Assembly: GCA_028554645.1 (NCBI GenBank)
Contig: JAQOOI010000073.1
Coordinates: 248,001 to 312,000, forward strand
From: Omphalotus guepiniiformis
Lineage: Eukaryota; Basidiomycota; Agaricomycetes; Agaricales; Omphalotaceae
Reading direction: 5' to 3'
Length of the DNA stretch: 64,000 bases
In this document: positions 43,242 to 53,422 of the stretch, piece after piece
Layout of the letters: every line of letters starts with the position of its first letter
Position numbering within the stretch: the stretch's first letter is position 1
Notes under the pieces: generated by a model
Databases searched by the model: none
The model's input: the letters and a program-made list of their open reading frames with translations, nothing else
What the model was told of the DNA's origin: nothing
Position numbers and translations under genes: made by a program

Positions 43242-44714
43242 TTAGTTTCCCGACTGGCTCAAGTAAGAAGCCTGACCATTTGAAGTCTGGCTTTTATCCT
43301 GATTTTCAATTCTGTCCAATCTTTCTGAAATCTTCAACAAGGTGTTGGTAAAGACTGACATATCAAAACTATTATGTTGAGATTCAGAAGGTCCACTAGG
43401 CATATTATATCCCATGTCACTTTCTTCTGCAAAGATGAAGGCATTTTTGCCAACTTCCTTATCCCAACCTTTTTGTTTAGCAATAGCTTCAATTTTGTCC
43501 TTTCTAGAAGAATTCATATCACCAGATGGAGCAACTTGTCCATCTTTCATGACTATCATTCCTCTTGCATTCCTAACTAAATATCCCTTCTCAAACTGTG
43601 ATTTCTGGTGAGGACAATTTGTAGCAATATGCCCTTTCTCACCACAGAAATAACAAGAATATTCTGTAGGTCCTTGTGGGTTTGCATATCTATTACCACG
43701 GTTCTGACCCATAGCAATAGATTGCATGTGTGGTATATTCATACCATTGTTACCACCTAATGTTTCTGCAAGAACTTTTTGAACTTGAGAGATCAAGGTA
43801 GCTTGATTCTCTTCAAATCTAGATTGCACCTGTTTCAAGGCAACTTCATGCCTATCCATTGTATCAGCAATCTTTCTTTCAAATTCATTCTTCTCAACAT
43901 TCTCCCTCTTAATATTAAAAGGTGTGTAACTTCTTTCTCTTTCTGTTTCAGAAGCTAGAGACATGCCGACTATTGCAAAACCATCATCCATGTTATTCTC
44001 ACAGATGTGGGCAGCAGCAGCTATCACATCCTCAATAGGATACTTGTCTTCCCTTCTTCTAGGATTATCTGGATTAGCTATATAAGTCTTTTCCAGTCTA
44101 TCCTTTACTTTATCCCAGAAAGCAGGTTCTAAGGATCTGCCAAACAGAGTTACTGCCTCTAAGTTAGAGATAACAGCCGGTGGCTTTGCAGCTTTCTTAT
44201 ACTCATATTCAAACAGCCTTTTGAACTTGAAGAACTTATCAAAGTTCTTCAATGGAATATATGCATACTCTGAATTTAACTTTCTCAACTTGGTCAGAGA
44301 ACCTCCTTCTTCTAAAGAAGACTCTGGAAAGTTTTGTTTCAAAGCATCTTTGAATGTTCCCCACTTTCTACTTTTTGTTTCAGGGTAAGCTTCAACCCTT
44401 TTCTTTGTATCATGAGTCATCCAGTCTGTAGCTAAGTAAATCTTTGCTGCATCATCTTTAATTCCCATTTTCAGGAATATTTCTTCCACTTGTTCCAACC
44501 AGCTTATCAAACTGCCAGGATCTACATGGTCAAAGATTGGTGCCATTTTTGATTTCTTAGGAAGCTTATCATTCTGGATTTCCTTTAATGCTTCTGGGGA
44601 AAGTTCATGAACTCCCACAAAAGTTGTCCTTGTATTATCATTGTTTCTGGGTATATCATCATCTCCTCTACTTTGTCCACTTGGACCAGCACCAGTAGTA
44701 CTAGTAGCAGGCAT
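43242..44714 (-). CDS. Gypsy-1 Gag
   Basis: 490 codons from the first in-frame ATG (MPATSTTGAG). It contains a capsid-like helical region (SLISWLEQVEEIFLKMGI, then WGTFKDALKQNFPES) and a zinc knuckle CYFCGEKGHIATNC (C-x2-C-x4-H-x4-C). The same frame stays open and coding-like for about 120 codons upstream (PKPKRQTKNSQRAGEE, GKGKSVPEPESVDP) to about 45050 with no ATG, so the true start may be upstream. The frame ends SQSGN at a TAA directly after the heptamer GGGAAAC. Confidence 0.9.
   Translation of the reverse strand: MPATSTTGAGPSGQSRGDDDIPRNNDNTRTTFVGVHELSPEALKEIQNDKLPKKSKMAPIFDHVDPGSLISWLEQVEEIFLKMGIKDDAAKIYLATDWMTHDTKKRVEAYPETKSRKWGTFKDALKQNFPESSLEEGGSLTKLRKLNSEYAYIPLKNFDKFFKFKRLFEYEYKKAAKPPAVISNLEAVTLFGRSLEPAFWDKVKDRLEKTYIANPDNPRRREDKYPIEDVIAAAAHICENNMDDGFAIVGMSLASETERERSYTPFNIKRENVEKNEFERKIADTMDRHEVALKQVQSRFEENQATLISQVQKVLAETLGGNNGMNIPHMQSIAMGQNRGNRYANPQGPTEYSCYFCGEKGHIATNCPHQKSQFEKGYLVRNARGMIVMKDGQVAPSGDMNSSRKDKIEAIAKQKGWDKEVGKNAFIFAEESDMGYNMPSGPSESQHNSFDMSVFTNTLLKISERLDRIENQDKSQTSNGQASYLSQSGN
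43245..43251 (-). promoter_or_regulatory. Gypsy-1 Gag/PR -1 frameshift heptamer GGGAAAC
   Basis: The gag frame reads TCG GGA AAC TAA, so G-GGA-AAC lies immediately before the stop. The protease frame is the -1 frame and is open through the site (GGG AAA CTA AGT). GGGAAAC fits the canonical retroviral-type slippery rule. Confidence 0.75.
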
Positions 44715-45219
44715 AGTAGTAACTTCTCTGAAACTCTTTTTAGATTTTTGTGCTGAAGCAGGTAGTCTATAAGACTTTCCAAATCCAACAGTAGATTTAG
44801 GCGGACGTAAACGATCAAATTCACCGGGTATGAACTCCCGATTATTGTCAGATGACAGAACAAAAGAACCAGGTAATACTGGATCAACACTTTCAGGCTC
44901 TGGTACTGATTTCCCTTTGCCCTTAGATGCGGAACTAGTAACACTTCTTTCTCTTGTAGAAGATCTGGATTGAAAGTTTAAAACTTCTTCACCAGCTCTT
45001 TGGGAATTCTTTGTCTGACGTTTTGGTTTAGGTTTGCTAGGTCCACTAATTTTGACCAGTGAACTTCACAATCCAAAATTAAAGCAAAAGCTCTATGTAG
45101 CACTGTATAGAACAAAACAGTACTTTATTGCACAACACAAATCTCCTTGTAATTCAAACGGTAAAATTCCGTTAGAAAGCCACGAATTCGTCCCTCACGA
45201 AGTCAATTTGTACTTTTGA

Positions 45220-45237
45220 CCCTCGCGGTGGGCTCCA
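45220..45237 (-). other. Gypsy-1 primer-binding site
   Basis: Two nt inside the 5' LTR the minus strand reads TGGAGCCCACCGCGAGGG, starting with the TGG expected opposite a tRNA CCA end. Gypsy-2 has the same 18 nt at the same spacing. The priming tRNA would end CCTCGCGGTGGGCTCCA; its identity was not determined. Confidence 0.8.
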
Positions 45238-45239
45238 GA

Positions 45240-46617
45240 TGATGAGAATGAATCGGGGAAATGAACTGCTAAAGGGCTAATGAACAAAAACCCAAAAACA
45301 ACCAAAACAACCAAGTCACTCAAAAGGTGCGAGTCTGAGGGGGCGTTGTCGAAGGTTCCGCACGACCAAACTTATGGCTTCTTTATTAGAACTTTATATC
45401 TTTATCACAAGAACTTTATAGCTGAGCTTTTAAAATGCACTAAGGCAAAAAGTAGCACAAGACGGTTTTGAACAAGACAGGTGTTCACTGCACAATCACA
45501 ACCAATTGACCACAAGATCAAACAACCAATTCCAATAACACAACCAGTTCAATTCAACCAACAATGATCTTTATACAATATCGCAATAAACACCGGACTA
45601 TAAACAGACCAGGGCAACTTTATGTTTTTGGTAGGATTTCCCTTCACAGGCACGATTCACGTTATAAAGACGATCCCCAGTGACCCTGTGACTCTATGGT
45701 ACTCTCCTGGATTTTCTCTCTCCAGGTTACTGCCCTTTTATACATACTGCCAGTCCAAAATTAATAAAAACGGAAATTATAGCTAAACTGTCCTGTTTTA
45801 TATATATACCTATATCCGTGTATGTAGGTTGTAAGTATCTGTGTCAAGTATGTCCATTATTACTTGTATAGATCTATTTTATGAGGCAAAACCTCAAAAA
45901 TGCGTTTTAATTCCATTATTTTTATTATAGTCAATATTCAGCCCCTTTATTTCATTTTTTACGGATTTCCTTGACATTTCTCGGGCATCCGGGTTCCATA
46001 GGATTAATCACCTGATAGAAATTATACCCCTCAAAGTATCACATTGTTTCGTTAAAGGAACTCCTTCAATTCAGTAGTATTCCGAGAAATTTTACTGATC
46101 GAGTTTTTACACCTCCTAACCGGTTTCTTGTCAAGCAATTTTCACCGGACAATTAATCAAAGCAAATTTCCTCGATCAACTTTTGTTCCTGGCGATTAAT
46201 TAAGGAGTAAATACCCCAAAACTATTCTAGATCCATTATTTCGACTCTATCTCGCGTCCCATCCATTTTTAGTTTCCGCCGGGTTTTTATTCTTTATTGA
46301 CCGGAGGAAGATGTTCCCCTAATAGTTATATGATGCAATTGACGTTGTGATGTCAGAGTTCTCGTTACGAGATTGGGTGAGTCTCATTCAACAGTGGATG
46401 GCTATTGAACAATTCTCTACATCACAACTGTACTGACTAGCCTAGAACCTTGATACACATGTTGTACTGTAGGTAATAGAACATGCTTTATTACTCAAAT
46501 CACAACACATTTTGATTGACAAGGCGGGCACCTTTCAACCCTCTAATACCTCACTGCAAATGCCTAAAATGATTAATCACCTGGCTTTTAATGCAGATGC
46601 CGAAAATCGGCGCATCA
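45240..46617 (-). repeat. Gypsy-1 5' LTR
   Basis: 1378 bp partner of the left LTR. The likely promoter TATAAAAGGG is at 45733-45742 (minus strand), driving transcription leftward into gag. Confidence 0.95.
45733..45742 (-). promoter_or_regulatory. Gypsy-1 LTR TATA box
   Basis: TATAAAAGGG on the minus strand inside the 5' LTR, a near-consensus TATA box correctly oriented for gag-pol transcription. The other LTR has the same sequence. Confidence 0.6.
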
Positions 46618-47318
46618 ACGAGCTCGTATTGTGGCTGGCAGACATGGTACGAAGTGGTGAACTGTGAGTGTCAGAGTGCTTTGATTGTGAGTGCGTGACT
46701 TATTCATGCATTGCACAGGGCCAAATACCCGCTCGCCATGGTGGCTAAAGCATTGGATGTTCTTCCTGGCAACTGGCTCATGGGTTACGATATCGGCTGC
46801 TCATTCGGAACGACGATTGCCAAGAGTTCTCTAGGTCCGCAGTTCCAAGCCAAGGGGTGTCGATCTTGTGTCAACGCGTTCCATGGTTATACACATAGCG
46901 CAGATTGTCAACGTAAACACCATCCACTCAACATCGAGGGCATGGGATTGGAGGACCTGGAAACTCTGGAGCGAGTTTTTTCAATATCAAATTCACTTGC
47001 TGGCGTGACTCGCTTCATGTCTGCCTATCGTCGACGCGTCTTCATTGACGCGTTCTTTCAGCAGTGGGACGCAGACAAATATCAGAACCTGTCTACCATG
47101 CTTCACAACAACTACATTCAAGCTCTCGATATCATCAACGATGAGGGCCGCGCATTCCAAGAGGATATGAAGACATTCAACCTCACAGAAGACATGCTCG
47201 AAAATTATTTTGCCGATGAAGCACGACACATGGAGGTGCTAGGGACCGAAACATCACAGGATCTTCACGCAATCGCCTATGTGGAGCTGTTACAAAAACT
47301 CTCGGAATGCACGTACGT
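46618..47318 (+). pseudogene. KDZ transposase, middle part
   Basis: After the Gypsy-1 target duplication the frame resumes LVLWLADMVRSGEL, continuing from CRHG. An intron (46664-46718) leads to an exon 46719-47312 with AKYPLAMVAKALDVLPGNWL, GYDIGCSFG, VNAFHGYTHSADCQ and GLEDLETLERVFSISNSLA, all KDZ core motifs including the metal-binding Asp of YDIGC. The exon ends TGCAC at the donor GTACGT (47313-47318), inside which Gypsy-2 inserted. Confidence 0.88.
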
Positions 47319-48557
47319 TGATGTGCTTGGTATGGGGTATGAATGAGAAGAAGTGCTAACTAACTCGAATGAATCTATCAAGCACTCAAAACACACACAC
47401 AACACACAAAGACTTTTAAGTTCGTGGGGTTTGGGGGACTAACAAACTCTGTGAAGCGAATAAGGTTGTTGTAAGAGGAACGCGGAGACACAGTCAAAAC
47501 CGACGCGGCACAGATAACTCTATGCTACACACCACTCAAACGAACTAACGCGTAACTTTAACAAATCACCGCGACCAGTGACTACAAACGATACAACAAC
47601 CAGACGATTGTTGGGAGATGCCAGACGACTTCTCACTTAGTGGAGTTGGGTATAGGAGGATTTCAGAACTGCCAGACGACGAGTTCAACGAGTGACCAGA
47701 CGATCCACTCTTATTCGCACTACACACACAGGCTCCGCGGTACCAGACGATCCCGCTTGTAAACACTTAGGCACACTGACTTATGAACTAACGCGACGGT
47801 TAACACTTTAAAACTTCTAATCACTCAGAGGGACTTAAGCTTTTCCACACACAAATGCTATTAGCTCTATGGGGGGCTCGGGAACCTGTCCTTCCTTGCC
47901 CAGGTTCTATTTCTTATATACAGTATCTCTATTTACATAGTACAAACAAATGTCGCGATACTTGACAGTTATGAGATATATGGTGCATATGGTGCACCGC
48001 GTAAGGTAGGGATGAAGTATAGTACGCGGTAACAGGGTATCCTATATCGGGTTATAATCTTGCCGCTTTTAGAAAGTATCGCGGTAGTTCGCTAACGCTG
48101 TGTCTCCTTACGGGTTCTACTTCCGCGTCGTCGGAAGTACTTCGTGTTACATCGTACGTCTAGACCCTTCTGTGGCTCAACAGTGGTCATTAGATATGAC
48201 TAGTGCACGGAGCTACTGCTACCTGGTTTCTAAGTCTGGCCTTCTGAGTAGTGCCGCGGTACCTCGTTACCTACGCGTTGGTTTATACAGTATTGGGGCC
48301 ATCAAGTTATACACGTCGGACCTTAGAACAAGTGCCGCGACGCTTTACTTGAGTGCATACTTAGGTAATACCTACACTGAGAAGACCCATTTAGTGCCGT
48401 TCTACAGTCTTGTACACCTTTGTACACATATACTAGTGGTTGAATGTGCGTAATACGCCGCGGAACTTAGGACTATACAGTGTACTTAGTAGGTTTGTAC
48501 TGGAGTGATCAATCCCGCGAGGCCGAAAATGGTAGTGGTATTCCCGCGGTCGTATCA
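47319..48557 (-). repeat. Gypsy-2 3' LTR
   Basis: 1239 bp, starting TGATGTGCTTGG and ending GGTCGTATCA. It contains a dozen or more CGCG motifs and a 47580-47760 block with a recurring CCAGACGA motif (CAACCAGACGATTG, TGCCAGACGAC, GACCAGACGATC, TACCAGACGATC). Confidence 0.95.
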
Positions 48558-48568
48558 TCTCCCCCTGA
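48558..48568 (-). other. Gypsy-2 polypurine tract
   Basis: The minus strand reads TCAGGGGGAGA immediately before the 3' LTR start TGATACG, matching the tract of Gypsy-1. Confidence 0.8.
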
Positions 48569-48938
48569 CTAAAATATCGACTGTCCCAGTCGCTGGGGTC
48601 CTACTCAGGGTCTATCCCGGAAAGGCGCATCAACCTCCCTTTTCTGGATATCACAAACTTCTTTCTGACTCATGTAGCGCTCTCCCTCCTTCTTGTCACA
48701 TCACATGCCATCACGTTACCTTATTGGTAAATCGCCGCGTCTCTTCATTCCTCATCGTCCGGTTACGTTAGTTCCCGGACATACCGGTTATTCAGTTAAT
48801 GGATTGCCATCGCTTCTTTGTCAAAGCTGTATGTCGTACCCTGAATAAGTGTGTAATACATCAAACTTTTGCTCTCGCGTCTTCTAGGAATGGAACTTGA
48901 TACTGGCACCATTCTGAGGACCCCATCGCCGCGAGGTG

Positions 48939-48945
48939 TATATAA
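48939..48945 (+). promoter_or_regulatory. TATA box of Gypsy-2 antisense gene 1
   Basis: TATATAA lies 64 nt upstream of the ATG at 49003, a standard core-promoter position. Confidence 0.6.
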
Positions 48946-49002
48946 CCTTCAGCGCCCGGGTGTCGAACTTCAACTTTTTGCTCCCTCTTTCATCACTGGT
49001 TT

Positions 49003-51280
49003 ATGCCTATCAAGGCTGAACCCCTTGACTATAACTCTTTAATAGTAAGTGACGCGGTACTTTTTGCGTGTCTTCTTTGCTTAGCTCCGTTTGATAGGCT
49101 TTTTCTCCTACTGCTTCTGAGGCCGCCTTTATTATGCCTTCTTCTCAACCCTCGACTTCACGCGTACACAAACAAAGACGACGCGACGCTTCGCCTCGAC
49201 CCTCTTCTACTTTGCCTTCCGTCCCGGACAGCTCACAGCGGTCTATATCCGCCGCGGAGCTTATCTTGCTTGAACAGATCCGTACCGGGCAACTTTCCGT
49301 TCAACCTTCCGCGGTACTTCCCATTCCTTCGAACATTCCCGAGGCTTTAGCACCCGTACGCCGTCGTCGAGAGCGCCGTGATAAGGCTTTGTCTGTTCTC
49401 AAGAAACGTCGTGCTCGTCATCCTAGTCAATCTGCTCTGGTTAGTTCCGCGTTCGTTTTATCTGTTGTATTTAACTAACTTGCGGTAGCTTACTCCCGTT
49501 ACCGCTGAGGATCAGGCGAAATTCGCCGATGACTTTTTGGCGTTCCGTGACGAGACCTATTCGCTCCCTCCCGCGACTCCTGTGCCTACTGCCGTTACAA
49601 CTCGTCCGCGGCCTCCTCGTACTTTGTCTGACTTGGAGCGCCAACCCTGGCCCACACGTCTAGTAAGTACTCCTTTGTTCCTTGTCTACTAACTCTTCTT
49701 CTCATTCTTATCCTTAGTTTGACGACGAGGCGGTCGAGTCTTCCAACGAGGGCTCTCCTCCTGCTGCCAAGCGTCGCCGTGGCCCTTTGCGCAAACGAGT
49801 AGAGAGTGATTCTGAGGCTTCCGCGGAGCCTGATAACTCCGTTGGTATTGTGGCTGCTGTATCCTCAGTGACGCGAGACTTGCCTCCCACAGCGCCAACT
49901 CCTTGCTTTGTGAGTAATTCCTGTTATTCCAACTAGTTTTACTCACTCTACTTCCCAGTCTTTTTCTCGTTCTCCCCCTCCTGTGGACTTATCGCAAGGG
50001 TTCACTGTTACTGCCGCGGAACCTTCGGTTCCTACGAACCTTATTCCTGTCACTCCTACACGGTCCCCACTGGTGGAATCTGGTCCCGCGCCTCTCACTC
50101 CTTCTGGTGTCCCAGCCGCATTTTCTCCTCTGACTAGTACCGTACCCGTTCCTCCTGCTGTACCTGTGCTACCTTCAACTTCCGCGGTTCCTTCTTCTGT
50201 GGCAGGACCCTCGACTTTCGTGGAGCCTCCTGCTACTACTCAGGTTGGAACCAAGGTGAGTTCCTTCCCTGTTTAAGCTGCTTCGTTGCTTATTTCTTTT
50301 TCAGGGCAAAAGAAAAGCTTCGCGGAAGTCTAAACTAGCGACAAAAACTACCGCGTCAACTATTCAAGAGGCCGACCGCTTTCGTACTCCCTCTCCTCGC
50401 CCAGGCGACCTCGAAACTAGACGTCGGTTCCTTCGTGAAGTCGAGGGTTACCCCCAATATTGGTACGAGAAAGTTTTCCCCGCCGCGGAGCACTTTGGTG
50501 CCTTTATTCCTCACAACCTTCATCCCATCGAGAAGGGGGACAAAGCCACCGCGGTGCCTACTACCGTAGGTGGCTCTTACGAAGGAGGGGTCCGCTGGTA
50601 TACGGCTAACAACATCCCCGCAAATGGTTTCATTAACTATGACCTACCGGGTATGGTACCTCCGCTGATGACAAGTCACATTCGCCTTCGCCAGATTGTG
50701 GCTTCTTCCGTGAACCTGGTAAGTTCTTCGATACTTTTTCTTCTTACTTCTCTGATTACTTCTTAGCCCTCCATTCGCTGTGGGTCGTGCATTATTCACG
50801 GCAAGCCTTGCGTCTTCGTCAAGGCCGGGGAGTCATGTAACGAGTGTCTTAGCAAGAAGGACTCCGCGTGCACCTTTCGTTATGGGATTCGCAAGATCGC
50901 GTTGGAGGATGAAGCTTTTCACAACCGCGGACTCTTTTCTGCGCGCCGTATGTCTTCTCCCTTACTACTTTCCCTTTTCTCTGATCTTTCCTTTAGATGC
51001 TATGTCTCTGCAACTTGAAGCGTCAATGCTTACTGACCGCTTGAATGAACAAGTTGCCGCGATGCACGGTATTCAGAAAATGGCTCAAGCCAAGATCGAC
51101 GAACTCGCGGATGTTTTAGTACAGGGTTACTATAACTTCGGTCGCGACTATTTGACGCAGGTCCGCCTTAGTGGTGACCTTGCTCAAATGATTGTGGATG
51201 AGAAGATCCTGCCCGCCATCGAGGCTGGGCAGCTCAAATCAATCAACGCGGCATCCGAACATCAGGCATATCAGAAATAG
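49003..51280 (+). CDS. Gypsy-2 antisense gene 1: Zn2Cys6-type protein
   Basis: Eight exons (49003-49044, 49098-49439, 49489-49662, 49718-49909, 49959-50255, 50305-50718, 50767-50947, 50997-51280) join in phase to 641 residues. A basic N-terminal region (VRRRRERRDKALSVLKKRR), a further basic patch (PAAKRRRGPLRKR) and a long Pro/Ser/Thr-rich segment come first. Residues 492-522 hold six cysteines with spacing C-x2-C-x6-C-x8-C-x2-C-x7-C, inside the classical Zn(II)2Cys6 pattern. A helical region follows (LQLEASMLTDRLNEQV). It is encoded opposite to gag-pol. It probably binds DNA in the nucleus (inference). It is the positional and motif counterpart of the Gypsy-1 gene. Confidence 0.78.
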
Positions 51281-51762
51281 TGGTCCCTGCCTTCTCTGTT
51301 CATTTTCTTGCTCTGGTTCCGCGGAAGTAAAAGCTCTTAGTCTCGTAGTGTTTGTAGTATCGCGGAGCTTGTTTTTTCTTTATTTTATTACTTGGAAATG
51401 TTATTAGCTTTGTCTCGAGTGATTTTAAACTGTGTGACATTTTCCTTGTTCTATAAAATCGAAAATATTCAAGAAATTCTACGCGGCACTTTTCCCAAAT
51501 TCACGCGATTCTACGCGGTACTAAACTGTACGCGGTGCTTTCTATTCCTACGACCCTTCCCCATCTTTGAAATCACAACTGTCCCCAGTTGTTCAGAACA
51601 CTCGCGACGCTTGGTAAAGTACCATATGTTCCACCGCGTCAACTTTGAAGGACGGTGCACGGAATTAGAATTCTACGCGGACAAGTTTCCTTCTGGTCCA
51701 GACTGCCCTGGCCAGTTATAAAAGGACCTCCAAACACTAAGTTCTTCCTATCTGAATCACTT
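51281..51762. other. Spacer between the two Gypsy-2 antisense genes
   Basis: Contains the 3' flank of antisense gene 1 and the promoter of gene 2. CGCGG motifs are frequent. No further gene was recognised. Confidence 0.4.
51717..51725 (+). promoter_or_regulatory. TATA box of Gypsy-2 antisense gene 2
   Basis: TATAAAAGG lies 46 nt upstream of the ATG at 51763, near-consensus and well placed. Confidence 0.6.
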
Positions 51763-53202
51763 ATGTCTACTGATACTTCTTCTGTTGACGTCCAGTTTCT
51801 CGTGGAAGAGGTAGCACCTCTTTACAAGTCGTTTAGCGAGCGTCGAGTCAAACGTGGTGCCGACGATGCTAATCGCGTCGCGATGTCGTGTGCACAAAAA
51901 CTCGCAAGTTTTCTAATGTTCTGCCTTCTGTTCCTGCGCCTTACTTCACTCTTTTTAGCTCGAGCTCTGGAAAGCTCACCCTGATGCCGCGTTGGCTAAC
52001 GCTGACATTCGTACTTTCACTCTGTTCTTCTTTGAACAACTGCCGCGGGACCCAGTTACCGCGAAGTATACACCAACTCATCATTTACTTGGTCCGTACC
52101 GCGGTAAATGTGTTCAGTTTGGTAAACCCAAGGAGGTTCCCAAAGTCGCCGCGGCTGCTCCTGTTCCAACTGCTGTGACCCCAGTGCCCGTCAAAGGCAA
52201 AGGTCGCGTTCGTACTAGCCGCCGCGTAAGTAATCAGTTCTTTTTCTTGAATAACCACTGGTACTAAAACTTTTTCCTAGATTCGCAAGCGTATTGCATC
52301 CCAAGCTCGTATTGATAGTAGTGACGAGGAGGTTGACGACGACGCGGCGGGTAGCGATATTGCTATGGGTGACGATGAATCCCCCTCTATTGCAGATTCC
52401 ACTACTAATACCACGGTAGGTCGCCACCCTACCCCGAGCCAGCTTGCTCTGTTGCTAAAACTATGTACCTCGCTTCAGACTCTCGACCTCGCAGCAGTTG
52501 AAGAAGTTACCCGCGTTGCCCCCTTTACTCCAAAGGTTGAGCCTAGCGTCGCGGCAGTTAAAAGGGTACGATCACCATTCCTTCTCCCAATGTTATTCTG
52601 ACTTAACGCTCCTTTCATAGCCTCACGCGTCGACTAATCACCCCGTAAGATATCTCCACTTTTCTGAGATACCACGCATGCTTATTACTTCACGGCAATA
52701 CCTTAAGGCAGTTGCCGCGGTGGATAAGAGTACCATCAATCCTCCTGCCAAGAAAGCTAAGATGGAGGTGGTTAGTGTCGCGGCAGCTCCTCCTACTTGG
52801 GCGCACAACTTCTCTATGCTCGATCCACCTCTGGCACCCCCTAGTACGTGTCACGTTTTCATACTGCCGCTAGCGACTTTTCAACTAACCTATCTTTTGG
52901 TAGACCCTGTCTCCACTTTCTCTAACTCGGTTGTGCAGTCACTCGTTGATCGTGCCAATCTCGCGGTGCTCGAACCCGTTAGTGGGCCTACTGATCGTAG
53001 CCTCACCATGCTGGAGTTCGAGACTCGCTCTAAACTTATCGCGGTCAACCATCAGATCAGTCTCCAGCTCCAAATGCGGGATTTGCTGATGAAGAGCTAC
53101 CAGAGCATCGCGTCGCAGCAGAAGGAGCTGGTTAATAAAACTAACGTTCCCCTTATCGATATGACTGGCGACGAAGATATGCCCTCCGTGACTGATACTT
53201 GA
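51763..53202 (+). CDS. Gypsy-2 antisense gene 2, function unknown
   Basis: A spliced gene starting MSTDTSSVDVQFLVEEVAPL. Later exons contain ALANADIRTFTLFFFEQLPR, a basic segment (KGKGRVRTSRR, IRKRIASQ), an acidic stretch (SSDEEVDDDAAGSD), KPAKKAKM-type basic residues and a helical C-terminus (HQISLQLQMRDLLMKSYQSI) ending MTGDEDMPSVTDT. Most junctions are clear GT-AG introns (for example 52226-52280). The junction after AQKLASFL near 51915 does not resolve in phase with an obvious donor. It is the positional counterpart of Gypsy-1 antisense gene 2. No family was recognised. Confidence 0.6.
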
Positions 53203-53422
53203 ACTGCTTCTGGAACTTTTCTTGTGCTTCCGCGACACTTTTTAATCTTCTTGTCGTGAATAGAGGTACCGCGTAACTTTCCGTTTCCCTTCCGCACTTG
53301 TATTCAACTCTCGCGTAAACTTATTTATTTCCAATTTGTCGCGTATATTTCAACATAACACGTACAGATCATACACTCGTTTTTATAATAAAACTGCCAT
53401 GTGGCCCTATCTTTTGAGTGAT

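Larger units (their letters stand above)
31895..46617 (-). mobile_element. Gypsy-1: 14.7 kb Ty3/Gypsy retrotransposon with two antisense genes
   Basis: Identical-length 1378 bp LTRs (31895-33272, 45240-46617) with TGATG...CATCA ends flank the element. Order along its own (minus) sense: 5' LTR, PBS, gag, protease, pol, then two oppositely transcribed spliced genes, polypurine tract, 3' LTR. The target duplication is 4 bp, ACGG on the left (31891-31894) and ACGA on the right (46618-46621), one mismatch. About four LTR differences were seen by eye. It lies inside a KDZ transposase exon. Confidence 0.93.

Noticed and set aside
31890..46622. A 5 bp target duplication for Gypsy-1
   Set aside because: CACGG and ACGAG do not match; only a 4 bp ACGG/ACGA repeat fits, consistent with the perfect 4 bp repeat of Gypsy-2.
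48100..48453. A 117-codon open frame, repeated identically at 61213-61566
   Set aside because: It lies wholly inside both Gypsy-2 LTRs; its duplication is the LTR duplication and it has no recognisable domain.
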